Under the pieces are notes generated by a model. The model had not been told where the DNA came from, did not search any database, and saw only the letters and a list, made by a program, of their open reading frames with translations. A program made the position numbers and the translations under genes. From an uncultured Lachnospiraceae bacterium (lineage in GTDB: Bacteria; Bacillota; Clostridia; Lachnospirales; Lachnospiraceae), in assembly GCA_949893755.1 (NCBI GenBank), contig CATLCV010000014.1, positions 1 to 45,680 of the forward strand: a stretch of 45,680 nt of DNA, written 5' to 3'. Positions 16,726-23,700 of this stretch are shown piece by piece; the first letter of the stretch is position 1; every line of letters begins with the position of its first letter.

Positions 16726-16904
16726 ATGACCAGAACATTAATTATTGAGAGTGGGCAAAAACCTACGGAGGAACAGTTGAAAGAGGTAGAAGAGGCGAAA
16801 AAAGTCCTATTAAATTCGATGAGGATTGTAGAGAATTATCGCCAGCCATGATGAAGGCGTTTAAGAGTGCGGTGGTGCAAAGAAATCGCAAGAAGAAAGC
16901 TTAG
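16726..16904 (+). pseudogene. Frameshifted small antitoxin-like protein
   Basis: ATG 16726 with AAAAGGAG upstream reads MTRTLIIESGQKPTEEQLKE then VEEAKK. At the run of six A around 16799-16804 the frame shifts by one base. In the other frame it continues SPIKFDEDCRELSPAMMKAF, then KSAVVQRNRRKKA and a stop. Restoring one A gives a 59-residue protein of a form I have seen beside small toxins in Clostridia, with the FDED.xELSPAM and RNRRK ends. No toxin gene follows. A homopolymer deletion could also be a sequencing error. Confidence 0.5.
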
Positions 16905-16958
16905 AAATTTCTGGGGGGAATCTTATCCTCCAAATTCCCTCAAAATTTGAAAAATAAG

Positions 16959-17001
16959 AACCCTTGTAAGTGGCGTGTATGCGTTGCCTGCAGGGGTTTT
17001 T
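16959..17001 (+). terminator. Intrinsic terminator
   Basis: AACCCTTGTAAG pairs imperfectly with CCTGCAGGGGTT, followed by TTTT. It closes the debris region before the sigma factor operon. Confidence 0.55.
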
Positions 17002-17026
17002 AAATATTATATTGGATTTCCATTTT

Positions 17027-17055
17027 TTGATACTATCCCGATATACCGTTATAAT
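17027..17055 (+). promoter_or_regulatory. Strong promoter upstream of sigma factor operon
   Basis: TTGATA, 17 bases and TATAAT give a near-consensus vegetative promoter. The next robust start is the sigma gene at 17313, which implies a leader of about 250 nt. That leader contains a 28-codon frame at 17065 and a solo end of the foldback element (17233-17250). Confidence 0.6.
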
Positions 17056-17232
17056 CATAAAAGAATGGAAGAATTTTTGGCGGAATGTTATAGAGAAGAT
17101 GAAAATGTTCCCATCGCAAAAACTGTGCTGACGCACTCTTACGTCTGTTAACACAGCCGCACCGCTGGAAATTTTTTTCATAAAAAAATGAACCATTCGT
17201 ATTTCCGTGTCGAATATAAGTTGAACAGGTAA

Positions 17233-17250
17233 GGAACTGTAGGAAAAAAT
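17233..17250 (+). repeat. Solo end of the 892-1028 foldback element
   Basis: GGAACTGTAGGAAAAAAT matches the left arm of the 892 element in 16 of 18 bases. No matching right arm follows. Confidence 0.45.
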
Positions 17251-17312
17251 ACTGCGCGCCATATAAATGGACCGTGAGTATCACTGATACAGATCCCAAG
17301 GGAGGTGAAGCA

Positions 17313-17837
17313 TTGGAGGCAAGAGAGATTGAAAGATGCATTGACAGCTTCGGCACGGACATATACAGATTCTGCTTGAAGCTCTGCCTGGACAAAACAG
17401 ACGCCGAGGACTTATACCAGCAGACCTTCCTGAAGGCCCTGGAAACCGAGTGGACGCTCGACTGGACGCAGAATCCGAAGGCACTGTTTTTCTCACTGGC
17501 ACACAACCTCTGGAAAAGCGGCAGGCGAAAACAGGCCCGCCGGAACCGGATCGCCCCCTGCGGGAACCTGGACGATGAGACAGAAATGCTGCTGCGCTCC
17601 GGGGAGAGTATCGAAGAAAATTATTTCCAAAAAGAGCTGGCCGCGGAAGTGGACCGGATCATCCAGACCCTTCCGGAAAAAATCCGGGTGCCGCTGCTCC
17701 TGTTTTACTTTTCCGACTGTTCCGTCGAGCAGATCGCGGCGATCATAAAAAAGCCGCCCGGAACCGTGAAAAGCCGATTGTTTAAAGGAAGAAGCCTGAT
17801 CAAAAAAAGATTGGAGGAAGCCGGCTATGAAAGATAA
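17313..17837 (+). CDS. ECF-like RNA polymerase sigma factor
   Basis: 174 residues starting at TTG 17313, chosen because GGGAGGTG lies seven bases upstream; a GTG at 17274 has no such site. Region 2 shows FGTDIYRFCLKLCLDKTDAE with DLYQQTFLKA. Region 4 shows LPEKIRVPLLLFYFSDCSVE followed by QIAAIIKKPPGTVKSRL, the DNA-binding helix-turn-helix. The stop overlaps the next gene, a membrane protein with the size and position of an anti-sigma factor. It probably directs transcription of an envelope response; target promoters are unknown. Confidence 0.9.
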   Translation: MEAREIERCIDSFGTDIYRFCLKLCLDKTDAEDLYQQTFLKALETEWTLDWTQNPKALFFSLAHNLWKSGRRKQARRNRIAPCGNLDDETEMLLRSGESIEENYFQKELAAEVDRIIQTLPEKIRVPLLLFYFSDCSVEQIAAIIKKPPGTVKSRLFKGRSLIKKRLEEAGYER

Positions 17838-18204
17838 CCTTTTGAATGAAGAAATAGATGAGATCATCCGAGCATCTGTGAAGCTGACGGATGAACCCGC
17901 TCCGGAACTGAATTGTAAACTGAAAGCGGCCCTGTACCAGCAGGAGGCCGCTATGCGAAAGCATCCTGCCGCACGCACCGTATCTCTCTGGTATCTGCCT
18001 ATGATCCTGAATCTGGCGACATTTACGATGCTGGCCGCGGCTGCGCTGCTGGTGATCGGCAACAGCTATCTGGCGTATTTCGCCGCCGGAAGCTGCCTAT
18101 ACATTGGCCTGGCTGGTGTGCTGCTGACCATCGTCGGCGTAAAAAGGACGAATTTGAAAGAAACGATCGCGATCCGTGTTGAGAAAAGAGGTGAACTGGC
18201 ATGA
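17827..18204 (+). CDS. Putative membrane anti-sigma factor
   Basis: 125 residues. A cytoplasmic N-terminal half (about 1-55) with acidic helices comes before two membrane helices (about 57-80 and 83-103) and a short basic tail. It overlaps the sigma gene by 11 bases and the next gene by four. Size, topology and coupling to a sigma gene fit a membrane-held anti-sigma factor, although no zinc-binding HxxxCxxC motif is present. Function is inferred from context. Confidence 0.65.
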   Translation: MKDNLLNEEIDEIIRASVKLTDEPAPELNCKLKAALYQQEAAMRKHPAARTVSLWYLPMILNLATFTMLAAAALLVIGNSYLAYFAAGSCLYIGLAGVLLTIVGVKRTNLKETIAIRVEKRGELA

Positions 18205-19094
18205 AGGATACAAAGAAGAAAAAAAATCTGCTTTTCATAGGGATTCCCGTCATTGTACTGCTGATCTTACTGCGGTTCGGACTGTATTTTTTCAAAAGTG
18301 ACGGCTTCAATGGCCTGTCGGTGCTGCTTCCGGTTTTCATGCTGGGCTTTATACTCTTTGCTTTCAGTACCTCCGCGTTTTTTGCGGCATGGATCTATCA
18401 GGACTGCAGAAAACGGGGCGACGATCCGGTATTATGGGCGATTCTGGTCTTTATCCTGTCCCCGTTTATCGGAATGCTGATCTATTTCCTGCGCCGTTCG
18501 GAAATCAAGGGGGAATGCCCTGCCTGCGGACATCGGATCTCACCGAAGGCAAACTATTGTGAAGAATGCGGAACACAGATCGAAAATAAGGAGGACAATA
18601 TGATGTTGACAAAAAAAGGAACCCATCACTTACACTTGATGATTGCAGGAGCGGTCAGCATGGTGCTGATGCTGGCCTGCCTCACAGGTTTTATCGTAAA
18701 AGCCGCATCCGGAAACGGCATCAATACAGATCCCGCGTCCAATGACCGGGTTTGGAACATGGGGGTGATCGGCATGGAGCTCAGTACCTATTTCGGCGAT
18801 GTCTGGCATCTGGAATTTAAAACTGCCAGCAAAGGCTATATTGTGGAGCAGAATATGAAGATCGAGGATGCGGATTCCCAGATGCTGTATGCGGATATTT
18901 CCTGCGGCTCGGTGCCGGACGATGCTACGCTGGTTCTGTGGTTGGTGCAGGGAGAGGAGGTACGGTCTGTGGATGTGACCAGCCTTTCCGAAACTCTCGA
19001 ATATCCGCTGGATGAATTTGAAAATGGAAAGATTCATGTGAGGCTTCAGATCAACGGTGTGAAAGATACGGTTTCGGATATTTGTATTAAGTAG
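18201..19094 (+). CDS. Membrane protein with zinc ribbon
   Basis: 297 residues. Three N-terminal membrane helices span about 10-105, including a PLDc_N-like WIYQDCRKRGDDPVLWAIL segment. A zinc ribbon follows (CPACGHRISPKANYCEECG, about residues 112-130), then another membrane helix near 150-170 and a C-terminal domain of about 120 residues, probably outside. It is the third gene of the sigma operon and overlaps the second by four bases. It may be a sensor or the effector of the envelope response; no established function is recognised. Confidence 0.7.
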   Translation: MKDTKKKKNLLFIGIPVIVLLILLRFGLYFFKSDGFNGLSVLLPVFMLGFILFAFSTSAFFAAWIYQDCRKRGDDPVLWAILVFILSPFIGMLIYFLRRSEIKGECPACGHRISPKANYCEECGTQIENKEDNMMLTKKGTHHLHLMIAGAVSMVLMLACLTGFIVKAASGNGINTDPASNDRVWNMGVIGMELSTYFGDVWHLEFKTASKGYIVEQNMKIEDADSQMLYADISCGSVPDDATLVLWLVQGEEVRSVDVTSLSETLEYPLDEFENGKIHVRLQINGVKDTVSDICIK

Positions 19095-19172
19095 CAGATA
19101 CGAAAGTGCAATGTATTCCTTATTACAGATAGGGTTAAATCACAAAGAAAGTCATTTAAGAAGATGTTAAAA

Positions 19173-19191
19173 TGTAAAAAAATATTTTACA
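19173..19191. promoter_or_regulatory. Palindrome upstream of XRE promoter (candidate operator)
   Basis: TGTAAAA-AAATA-TTTTACA is a perfect 7-bp inverted repeat directly upstream of the -35 box of the XRE gene. It is a likely autoregulatory site. Confidence 0.45.
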
Positions 19192-19197
19192 ATTATA

Positions 19198-19226
19198 TTG
19201 ATGAGACCTTCGTTTTGGCATATAAT
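19198..19226 (+). promoter_or_regulatory. Promoter of XRE-ImmA operon
   Basis: TTGATG, 17 bases and TATAAT, 31 bases before ATG 19258, with GAAGGAGG in between. Confidence 0.75.
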
Positions 19227-19257
19227 AATGGTGAGAAAATAGAAGGAGGTCATCACA

Positions 19258-19626
19258 ATGAGGTTTGATGAATTATTTGAACAAAGAAGTCTGGTGGCTT
19301 CAAAGTTAAAAGAGTGTATCAGAGATAAAGGTTACACGAAGGTGTCCTTTGCCGGTAAGGCGGATATATCACGCCCGACATTAGATAGATTGTTAAATGG
19401 TGCTGTTGATAATAAAAGTACATTTGATCGTCATCTGCAGAAAATTTTGAAGGCATTGAATATGTCAGTAGAAGAGCTGCTGCTTTATCGTTCTGTATCT
19501 GCTAAGCCGGTTACAGCAACAGCGTTTTCAAAGAATACCCCATTGGAACATGAAATGAGCGAAATAGCGAAGAAACAGTATAACCTGCTTCTTGATGTGA
19601 TCGATCTGTGTGAAATATATTATTAA
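19258..19626 (+). CDS. XRE-family DNA-binding protein
   Basis: 122 residues. A helix-turn-helix at about 20-75 reads KVSFAGKADISRPTLDRLLN, with LKALNMSVEELL after it. The C-terminal 45 residues are helical. The gene begins an AT-rich stretch, unlike the GC-richer neighbours. Only 12 bases separate it from an ImmA/IrrE peptidase gene. This pairing is the standard arrangement in which the peptidase cleaves the repressor to induce a mobile element or toxin-antitoxin-like unit. Confidence 0.85.
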   Translation: MRFDELFEQRSLVASKLKECIRDKGYTKVSFAGKADISRPTLDRLLNGAVDNKSTFDRHLQKILKALNMSVEELLLYRSVSAKPVTATAFSKNTPLEHEMSEIAKKQYNLLLDVIDLCEIYY

Positions 19627-19638
19627 GGATGTGCATAT

Positions 19639-20421
19639 ATGAGTGAATTTATAACTGCTGCGAATATAGATTTAGTTATAAAAAAGAATAATGAAATTAG
19701 AGATGAGGTGCTGGGGCAGACAATGAAATTGCAGATGAATCCTGAAATTATGAAAGCTGCCTCAAGACCACAGCTTGCTTTGCTGATTTTACAGGGATTT
19801 GGTTTGATTCAGATGCCTGTTGAAGATAAATTTTGGAGTGGAGCAATTTTTGTAAAAAACGGAAAAATAATACCCGTCCTTAATACAGCACTGCCACGTG
19901 CAAATCAATATTTTGCAGCATGGCATGAAATCTATCATCTTATTTTTGATAAAGTATCATTTGATCATTTTATTGAAAGAGATAATATGATGGAGGAACG
20001 AAAGGCTGAATGCTTTGCTGCAAGTATGCTGTTAGCGGGCGTTGACAGATATTTTATAGAACTTTCTGAGATGGATTTTGTTCCCAGAATATTCCTCTGT
20101 ATGTCAGCGTTTCAGGCTCCCTATAAAGCGGTGTTGGTTTCTCTTTATGAATATGCGATTCAGAGCGAAAATGAAACACTGGCAAAAAGAATTAAGGAAG
20201 TTTTTGACTTGGAATTTAAGGATATGCCACAGAGATTTCAGGAACTTGGTCTGGATGATAGTCTGGTAAAACCATCCTTTGTAATCAACGTCTCGTCTTT
20301 GCAGAAACGGATAAGAAGAAGCAAAGCAGCGAATCCAGAACTTAATTACCATAAAGATAATGAAGAATTTCTGATAAATATTATGAAAGAAATCTCTATG
20401 ATTACGAGGAAGGGCGAATGA
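19639..20421 (+). CDS. ImmA/IrrE-family metallopeptidase
   Basis: 260 residues. The zinc motif HEIYH (H96, E97, H100) sits in AAWHEIYHLIFDK, and the third-ligand region is ERKAECFAASMLL, both as in ImmA/IrrE peptidases. A C-terminal extension of about 100 residues is basic and helical. Proteins of this type cleave partner XRE regulators, and the upstream gene is the obvious substrate. The start at 19639 has AAGGATGTG upstream. The stop overlaps a broken third gene, suggesting that an original three-gene unit has lost its last member. Confidence 0.88.
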   Translation: MSEFITAANIDLVIKKNNEIRDEVLGQTMKLQMNPEIMKAASRPQLALLILQGFGLIQMPVEDKFWSGAIFVKNGKIIPVLNTALPRANQYFAAWHEIYHLIFDKVSFDHFIERDNMMEERKAECFAASMLLAGVDRYFIELSEMDFVPRIFLCMSAFQAPYKAVLVSLYEYAIQSENETLAKRIKEVFDLEFKDMPQRFQELGLDDSLVKPSFVINVSSLQKRIRRSKAANPELNYHKDNEEFLINIMKEISMITRKGE

Positions 20422-20542
20422 TGACAATAAGATTGGATGTAGCTTTAGAAAAGAATTTCCCATAAAGGCAAAAACATATAATGAGAATCAGAAAGCACTT
20501 GAAATTTTTGCCGATGATATGAGATACTATACAGTAGATTAG
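20421..20542 (+). pseudogene. Broken third gene of the XRE-ImmA unit
   Basis: ATG 20421 overlaps the peptidase stop and reads MTIRLDVALEKNFP before a TAA. Another frame continues without it: FPIKAKTYNENQKALEIFAD, then DMRYYTVD and a stop at 20540-20542. The two halves together would make a small protein of about 40 residues, shorter than a normal gene, so both a frameshift and internal loss are likely. The product is not recognised. Confidence 0.45.
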
Positions 20543-20579
20543 CGTACTTTTTGATTCGATTTATGATGGAGGATGGCAG

Positions 20580-21476
20580 ATGCGATATCTTTCCGTTGCG
20601 GAAATAGCGAAAAAATGGGATGTGTCAGAGCGCAGCGTGAGAAATTACTGCGCCCAGGGCCGTGTAATGGGTGCGTTCATTACTGGAAAAACCTGGAACA
20701 TTCCTGAAAAAGCAGAGAAACCGGAGCGTACCAACAAGAAAAAAGAAGAACCCATTACTCTGCTGGATATTTTGAAAGAACAGAAAGCAAGCAAATACTC
20801 CGGTGGTATTTACCATAAAACACAGATTGATTTGACATACAATTCCAACCATATCGAGGGCAGCCGTTTAACCCATGATCAGACCAGATATATTTTTGAA
20901 ACCAACACTATCGGCGTAGAAAATGAAGTTCTCAATGTAGATGATGTGATTGAAACCGCAAATCACTTCCGTTGTATTGATGTGATTATTGACAATGCGA
21001 AAGCGTTGCTGACAGAAAAGCTTATCAAAGAGCTTCATCTGATCCAGAAGAACGGCACCAGCGATTCCAGAAAAGATGGATTCGCTGTTGGTGATTACAA
21101 GAAACTGCCGAATGAGGTTGGCGGCATGCAAACTGCCCTTCCGGAAGAAGTTGCCGATCAGATCAAAGCACTGCTGACGGAATACAATGCCAGGGAAGAA
21201 AAAACTTTCGAGGATATTCTGGACTTCCATGTGAAGTTTGAACGGATTCACCCATTCCAGGATGGCAACGGCCGTGTGGGCAGATTGATCATGTTCAAGG
21301 AATGCCTGAAATATAATATCGTTCCATTCATCATAGAAGATAATCTGAAAATGTTTTATTACCGAGGATTGAAAGAATGGAACAATGAGAGGGGATATCT
21401 GACAGATACCTGCCTCACTGCACAGGATCAATATAAGGCGTATTTGGATTATTTTAGGATCGCATATGATCAATAA
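20580..21476 (+). CDS. Fic-domain protein with N-terminal helix-turn-helix
   Basis: 298 residues. Residues 1-45 form a MerR/excisionase-like helix-turn-helix (SVAEIAKKWDVSERSVRNYC). The Fic motif HPFQDGNGRVGR (H224) is complete, so AMP or another nucleotide could be transferred to a target protein hydroxyl. An inhibitory-helix motif, SNHIEG, lies before the core and fits the (S/T)xxxE(G/N) rule, so activity is autoinhibited (class II). GGAGG precedes the start. It sits directly before a type I methylase remnant; Fic/Doc-like genes are often found inside type I restriction loci. Confidence 0.92.
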   Translation: MRYLSVAEIAKKWDVSERSVRNYCAQGRVMGAFITGKTWNIPEKAEKPERTNKKKEEPITLLDILKEQKASKYSGGIYHKTQIDLTYNSNHIEGSRLTHDQTRYIFETNTIGVENEVLNVDDVIETANHFRCIDVIIDNAKALLTEKLIKELHLIQKNGTSDSRKDGFAVGDYKKLPNEVGGMQTALPEEVADQIKALLTEYNAREEKTFEDILDFHVKFERIHPFQDGNGRVGRLIMFKECLKYNIVPFIIEDNLKMFYYRGLKEWNNERGYLTDTCLTAQDQYKAYLDYFRIAYDQ

Positions 21477-21486
21477 GGAAGAAGCT

Positions 21487-21752
21487 ATGGAATACAAAAA
21501 GTGGCGAGAAAAAGTAGAGCCAGGTGTACTGCCAAAAAGCTTTACAGACTTCTCTGATGAGTTGTTGTCAGGACTTCTTTGTATTTTCAATAAAACAGTG
21601 TGTTGGATGAAGTTGGTGGAAATATTATCGGTCGTAGCTATGAATATTTCCTCAATAACTTTGTGAAAAACATTGCATCTGGTGACGATGTGCTCTTTAC
21701 ACCGAAATCATTGGTAAAAATGATTGTAAACATTATTGAACCAAAGAGTGGT
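21487..21752 (+). pseudogene. Type I restriction methylase (HsdM) remnant
   Basis: The frame begins MEYKKWREKVEPGVLPKSFT with DFSDELLSGLLCIFN. A one-base shift near 21590-21594 moves to the frame reading VLDEVGGNIIGRSYEYFLNN, then VLFTPKSLVKMIVNIIEP and KSG. This is the region just before the SAM-binding motif of N6-adenine methylases of type I systems. Homology stops at KSG and the rest is lost; the frame then runs on to about 21818 without likeness. No HsdS or HsdR gene remains. Confidence 0.7.
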
Positions 21753-21839
21753 ATCTTACTTAATATTAAGATTAAGAGATTGATACGAAAAATAGGGCAA
21801 TCGCTAAAATGTGCATAGCAGGCTTGTTTTTAGGAGAAA

Positions 21840-21860
21840 GTAGGCTCAAAACGAGCCTAC
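21840..21860 (-). terminator. Hairpin terminator of the minus-strand XRE gene
   Basis: GTAGGCTC-AAAAC-GAGCCTAC is a perfect 8-bp stem 30 bases beyond the stop of the leftward gene. On the minus strand a T-rich run follows. Confidence 0.6.
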
Positions 21861-21890
21861 CCTTGAAGATCGGGGATATCCCGGCTTATT

Positions 21891-22589
21891 TTATTTCTTG
21901 CGGGGATAAAGACTTTCAATTAAGGATTCGAATGCCTCGTGTAATTCATAACGAGCTATCTTAATTGTACAACTAAGATTGTCCTGTTTATCTATGGCTG
22001 AATCTATCATGCGCATCGCTTTATATTGCTCAGGCTTTAATTTTGGAGCGTTAGGATCACATTCATAGCCTATTGTACTGTTGTAAAGCGCAAAGTCTTC
22101 GTCTAAGCGTTCTTTACCAATCTTTTTTTCAAAATCAATAAAAACATTTTTTGAATCAGATACTGCGGTATCCAAATCGTGTAAGAATTCAATGAATCTA
22201 ATGAATTGAGGAGATGAAAACAATGAGTTGAGGATGTGACGATAAGAATCTGACTCATATCCAAAGCTCAAACAGGATTTCTTAGTTCCTGTTATTGTCC
22301 GAATATTATTTAGGGCATCAATGTTTAGACCTGTAGTCTTTACTATTGCGGTCTCTAATTTTGTACCTTCAGAATAATCTGGCTCTCCAAGCAAATAACC
22401 CAAGTCACATTGAAAAACATCACATAGCTTAAACATTACATCTATGGGCGGAATAGATTTGCCTTTTTCATAATTTGATATCTGCTTACCCACGATACCA
22501 ATTTTTTTCCCGAGTTCCACCTGAGATAATTTAAACTTAGTTCTTTCAGCTAAAATGATCTTACCTATTCTTTCTACATCGTATGTCAT
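21891..22589 (-). CDS. XRE-family repressor-like regulator
   Basis: 232 residues. The helix-turn-helix at about 8-65 reads GKIILAERTKFKLSQVELGK, then ISNYEKGKSIPPIDVMFKLC and LGYLLGE. A long C-terminal domain of about 160 residues is not recognised and lacks a LexA-like protease motif. GGAGG lies before its start. It is divergent from two small genes with a promoter in the shared gap, so it probably represses them and itself. Base composition is AT-rich, like the island around it. Confidence 0.85.
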   Translation of the reverse strand: MTYDVERIGKIILAERTKFKLSQVELGKKIGIVGKQISNYEKGKSIPPIDVMFKLCDVFQCDLGYLLGEPDYSEGTKLETAIVKTTGLNIDALNNIRTITGTKKSCLSFGYESDSYRHILNSLFSSPQFIRFIEFLHDLDTAVSDSKNVFIDFEKKIGKERLDEDFALYNSTIGYECDPNAPKLKPEQYKAMRMIDSAIDKQDNLSCTIKIARYELHEAFESLIESLYPRKK

Positions 22590-22639
22590 TACGTCCTCCG
22601 TTATTACCTAAAAAGTAAGATGGATATAAATAAAAATAC

Positions 22640-22667
22640 TTTACGATTCTATAAAAAGCAGTATAAT
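22640..22667 (+). promoter_or_regulatory. Promoter of the two-gene small operon
   Basis: TTTACG, 16 bases and TATAAT lie in the gap divergent from the XRE gene. Oppositely oriented AAAGTAA (22609-22615) and TACTTTA (22637-22643) half-sites flank its -35 side and could be the repressor sites. Confidence 0.55.
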
Positions 22668-22760
22668 AAAATTACTCTGAGACGTCAAGAGAAAAGTGTA
22701 ACCGTAAATAACTTCGACTTGCCTCGGACAGGTGGCACGCGTGAAAAAGGAGGTCAGCTC

Positions 22761-23174
22761 ATGGAAAAGGAAAAAAAGATATTTGTAGAATGGGTCAAGG
22801 AACACAAAAAAGAATTGATTATTGGTGGTGTGAGTATCGTCGCAATAATTGCTGTAATCATAGGAATCAAACATCACCAGACACTTGAAGAAGCTTGGAC
22901 ATCACTCAAAAAGTCGGTTAAGAAAACACCAGAGACAATACCGACAGCAAAACCGATTCCTGTTACCGAGGTAGTACCAGCGAAGGATATTGTGGAGATC
23001 AATATTGTGACAACAGATAGAATATCCCACGATGTTGCCGAACATCTCAGGAATCTGCCGGAAGGCTGGAAGGCCTCTGCGGAGAAAATAGCTATAGCTG
23101 CAGAACATGGATACGAACTTCTTCCGGGACAGACCTGGGTAGAGGCATACAGAACAGGAGGACTTGCATCATGA
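22761..23174 (+). CDS. Single-pass membrane protein, unknown function
   Basis: 137 residues from ATG 22761, chosen for AAAGGAGG upstream; an earlier in-frame ATG at 22620 lies before the promoter. A charged N-terminus, one membrane helix (KELIIGGVSIVAIIAVIIGI, about 16-36), a Pro/Thr/Val-rich stalk and a compact C-terminal domain (HLRNLPEGWKASAEKIAIAA, GYELLPGQTWVEAY) are visible. The C-terminal module resembles small clostridial proteins I cannot name. The stop overlaps the next gene by four bases. The two probably act together under the divergent XRE regulator. Confidence 0.65.
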   Translation: MEKEKKIFVEWVKEHKKELIIGGVSIVAIIAVIIGIKHHQTLEEAWTSLKKSVKKTPETIPTAKPIPVTEVVPAKDIVEINIVTTDRISHDVAEHLRNLPEGWKASAEKIAIAAEHGYELLPGQTWVEAYRTGGLAS

Positions 23175-23497
23175 GAAAGACGAATGAAGAAAAAAGCCTG
23201 CTCGTAAAGCTCGCTAGTGGAATTCTGGACGGTATGGTTGGTGACGAAAGCGTGTATCGTGGCTATAAAAATGTTTACTGTGGAAAGTACATTAAAGACG
23301 GAGAGCCGGTATCATATCGGCAGGGTGAATCAGATAGGTTCTTCAATGGAAAAGAGAACGAACGGATTCCCGGGAAGAGAGAGGAGGAACACTACGATAC
23401 GGACGAGAAGAAGCTCTATTTTCTTCAGAAATATGGATGGCTTACCGATGACGAAGATGTAAAGGCATACAGCGCCAAGTTTAAACTTAAGAAGTGA
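23171..23497 (+). CDS. Small hydrophilic protein, unknown function
   Basis: 108 residues starting inside the stop region of the preceding gene (ATGA overlap). It is strongly charged, with no membrane helix or known motif. Visible segments are SLLVKLASGILDGMVGDESV and LYFLQKYGWLTDDEDVKAYS. It may be the cytoplasmic partner of the membrane protein encoded upstream. Function unknown. Confidence 0.65.
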   Translation: MRKTNEEKSLLVKLASGILDGMVGDESVYRGYKNVYCGKYIKDGEPVSYRQGESDRFFNGKENERIPGKREEEHYDTDEKKLYFLQKYGWLTDDEDVKAYSAKFKLKK

Positions 23498-23529
23498 GGA
23501 GGATTCAGTTTCTGTTCCTCCGTTTTTTT
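23496..23529 (+). terminator. Terminator of the small two-gene operon
   Basis: GGAGGA and TCCTCC arms followed by G and seven T, beginning at the stop codon. Confidence 0.75.
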
Positions 23530-23550
23530 CCACAGACATGGACGGATGGG

Positions 23551-23700
23551 CTACTTCCCGGCGTTCCTCCCATCCTTATAGGGGATGGAGAAGTTCTGTG
23601 CCAGCATAAGGGCGGCTTCCTTGTCGTCGGTTCCGCGGAGCCGGGAAACAAAGTCGATCACGTCCCTGGCCTGTCTTGTCAATAAGGCCCAGGTCATCAT
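23551..23700 (-). pseudogene. Fragment resembling a CHC2-type DNA primase
   Basis: A 49-codon minus frame starts with ATGATG inside the stop of the STM4011 gene. It reads MMTWALLTRQARDVIDFVSR, then LRGTDDKEAALMLAQNFSIP. The DVIDFVSRLxGxxxxEAAxxLAxxFxIPY pattern is the end of the CHC2 zinc-finger module of primases found on plasmids and conjugative elements. Cys ligands and the Toprim domain are absent. It marks a junction where a mobile-element gene has been fused to the 3' edge of the operon. Confidence 0.5.
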
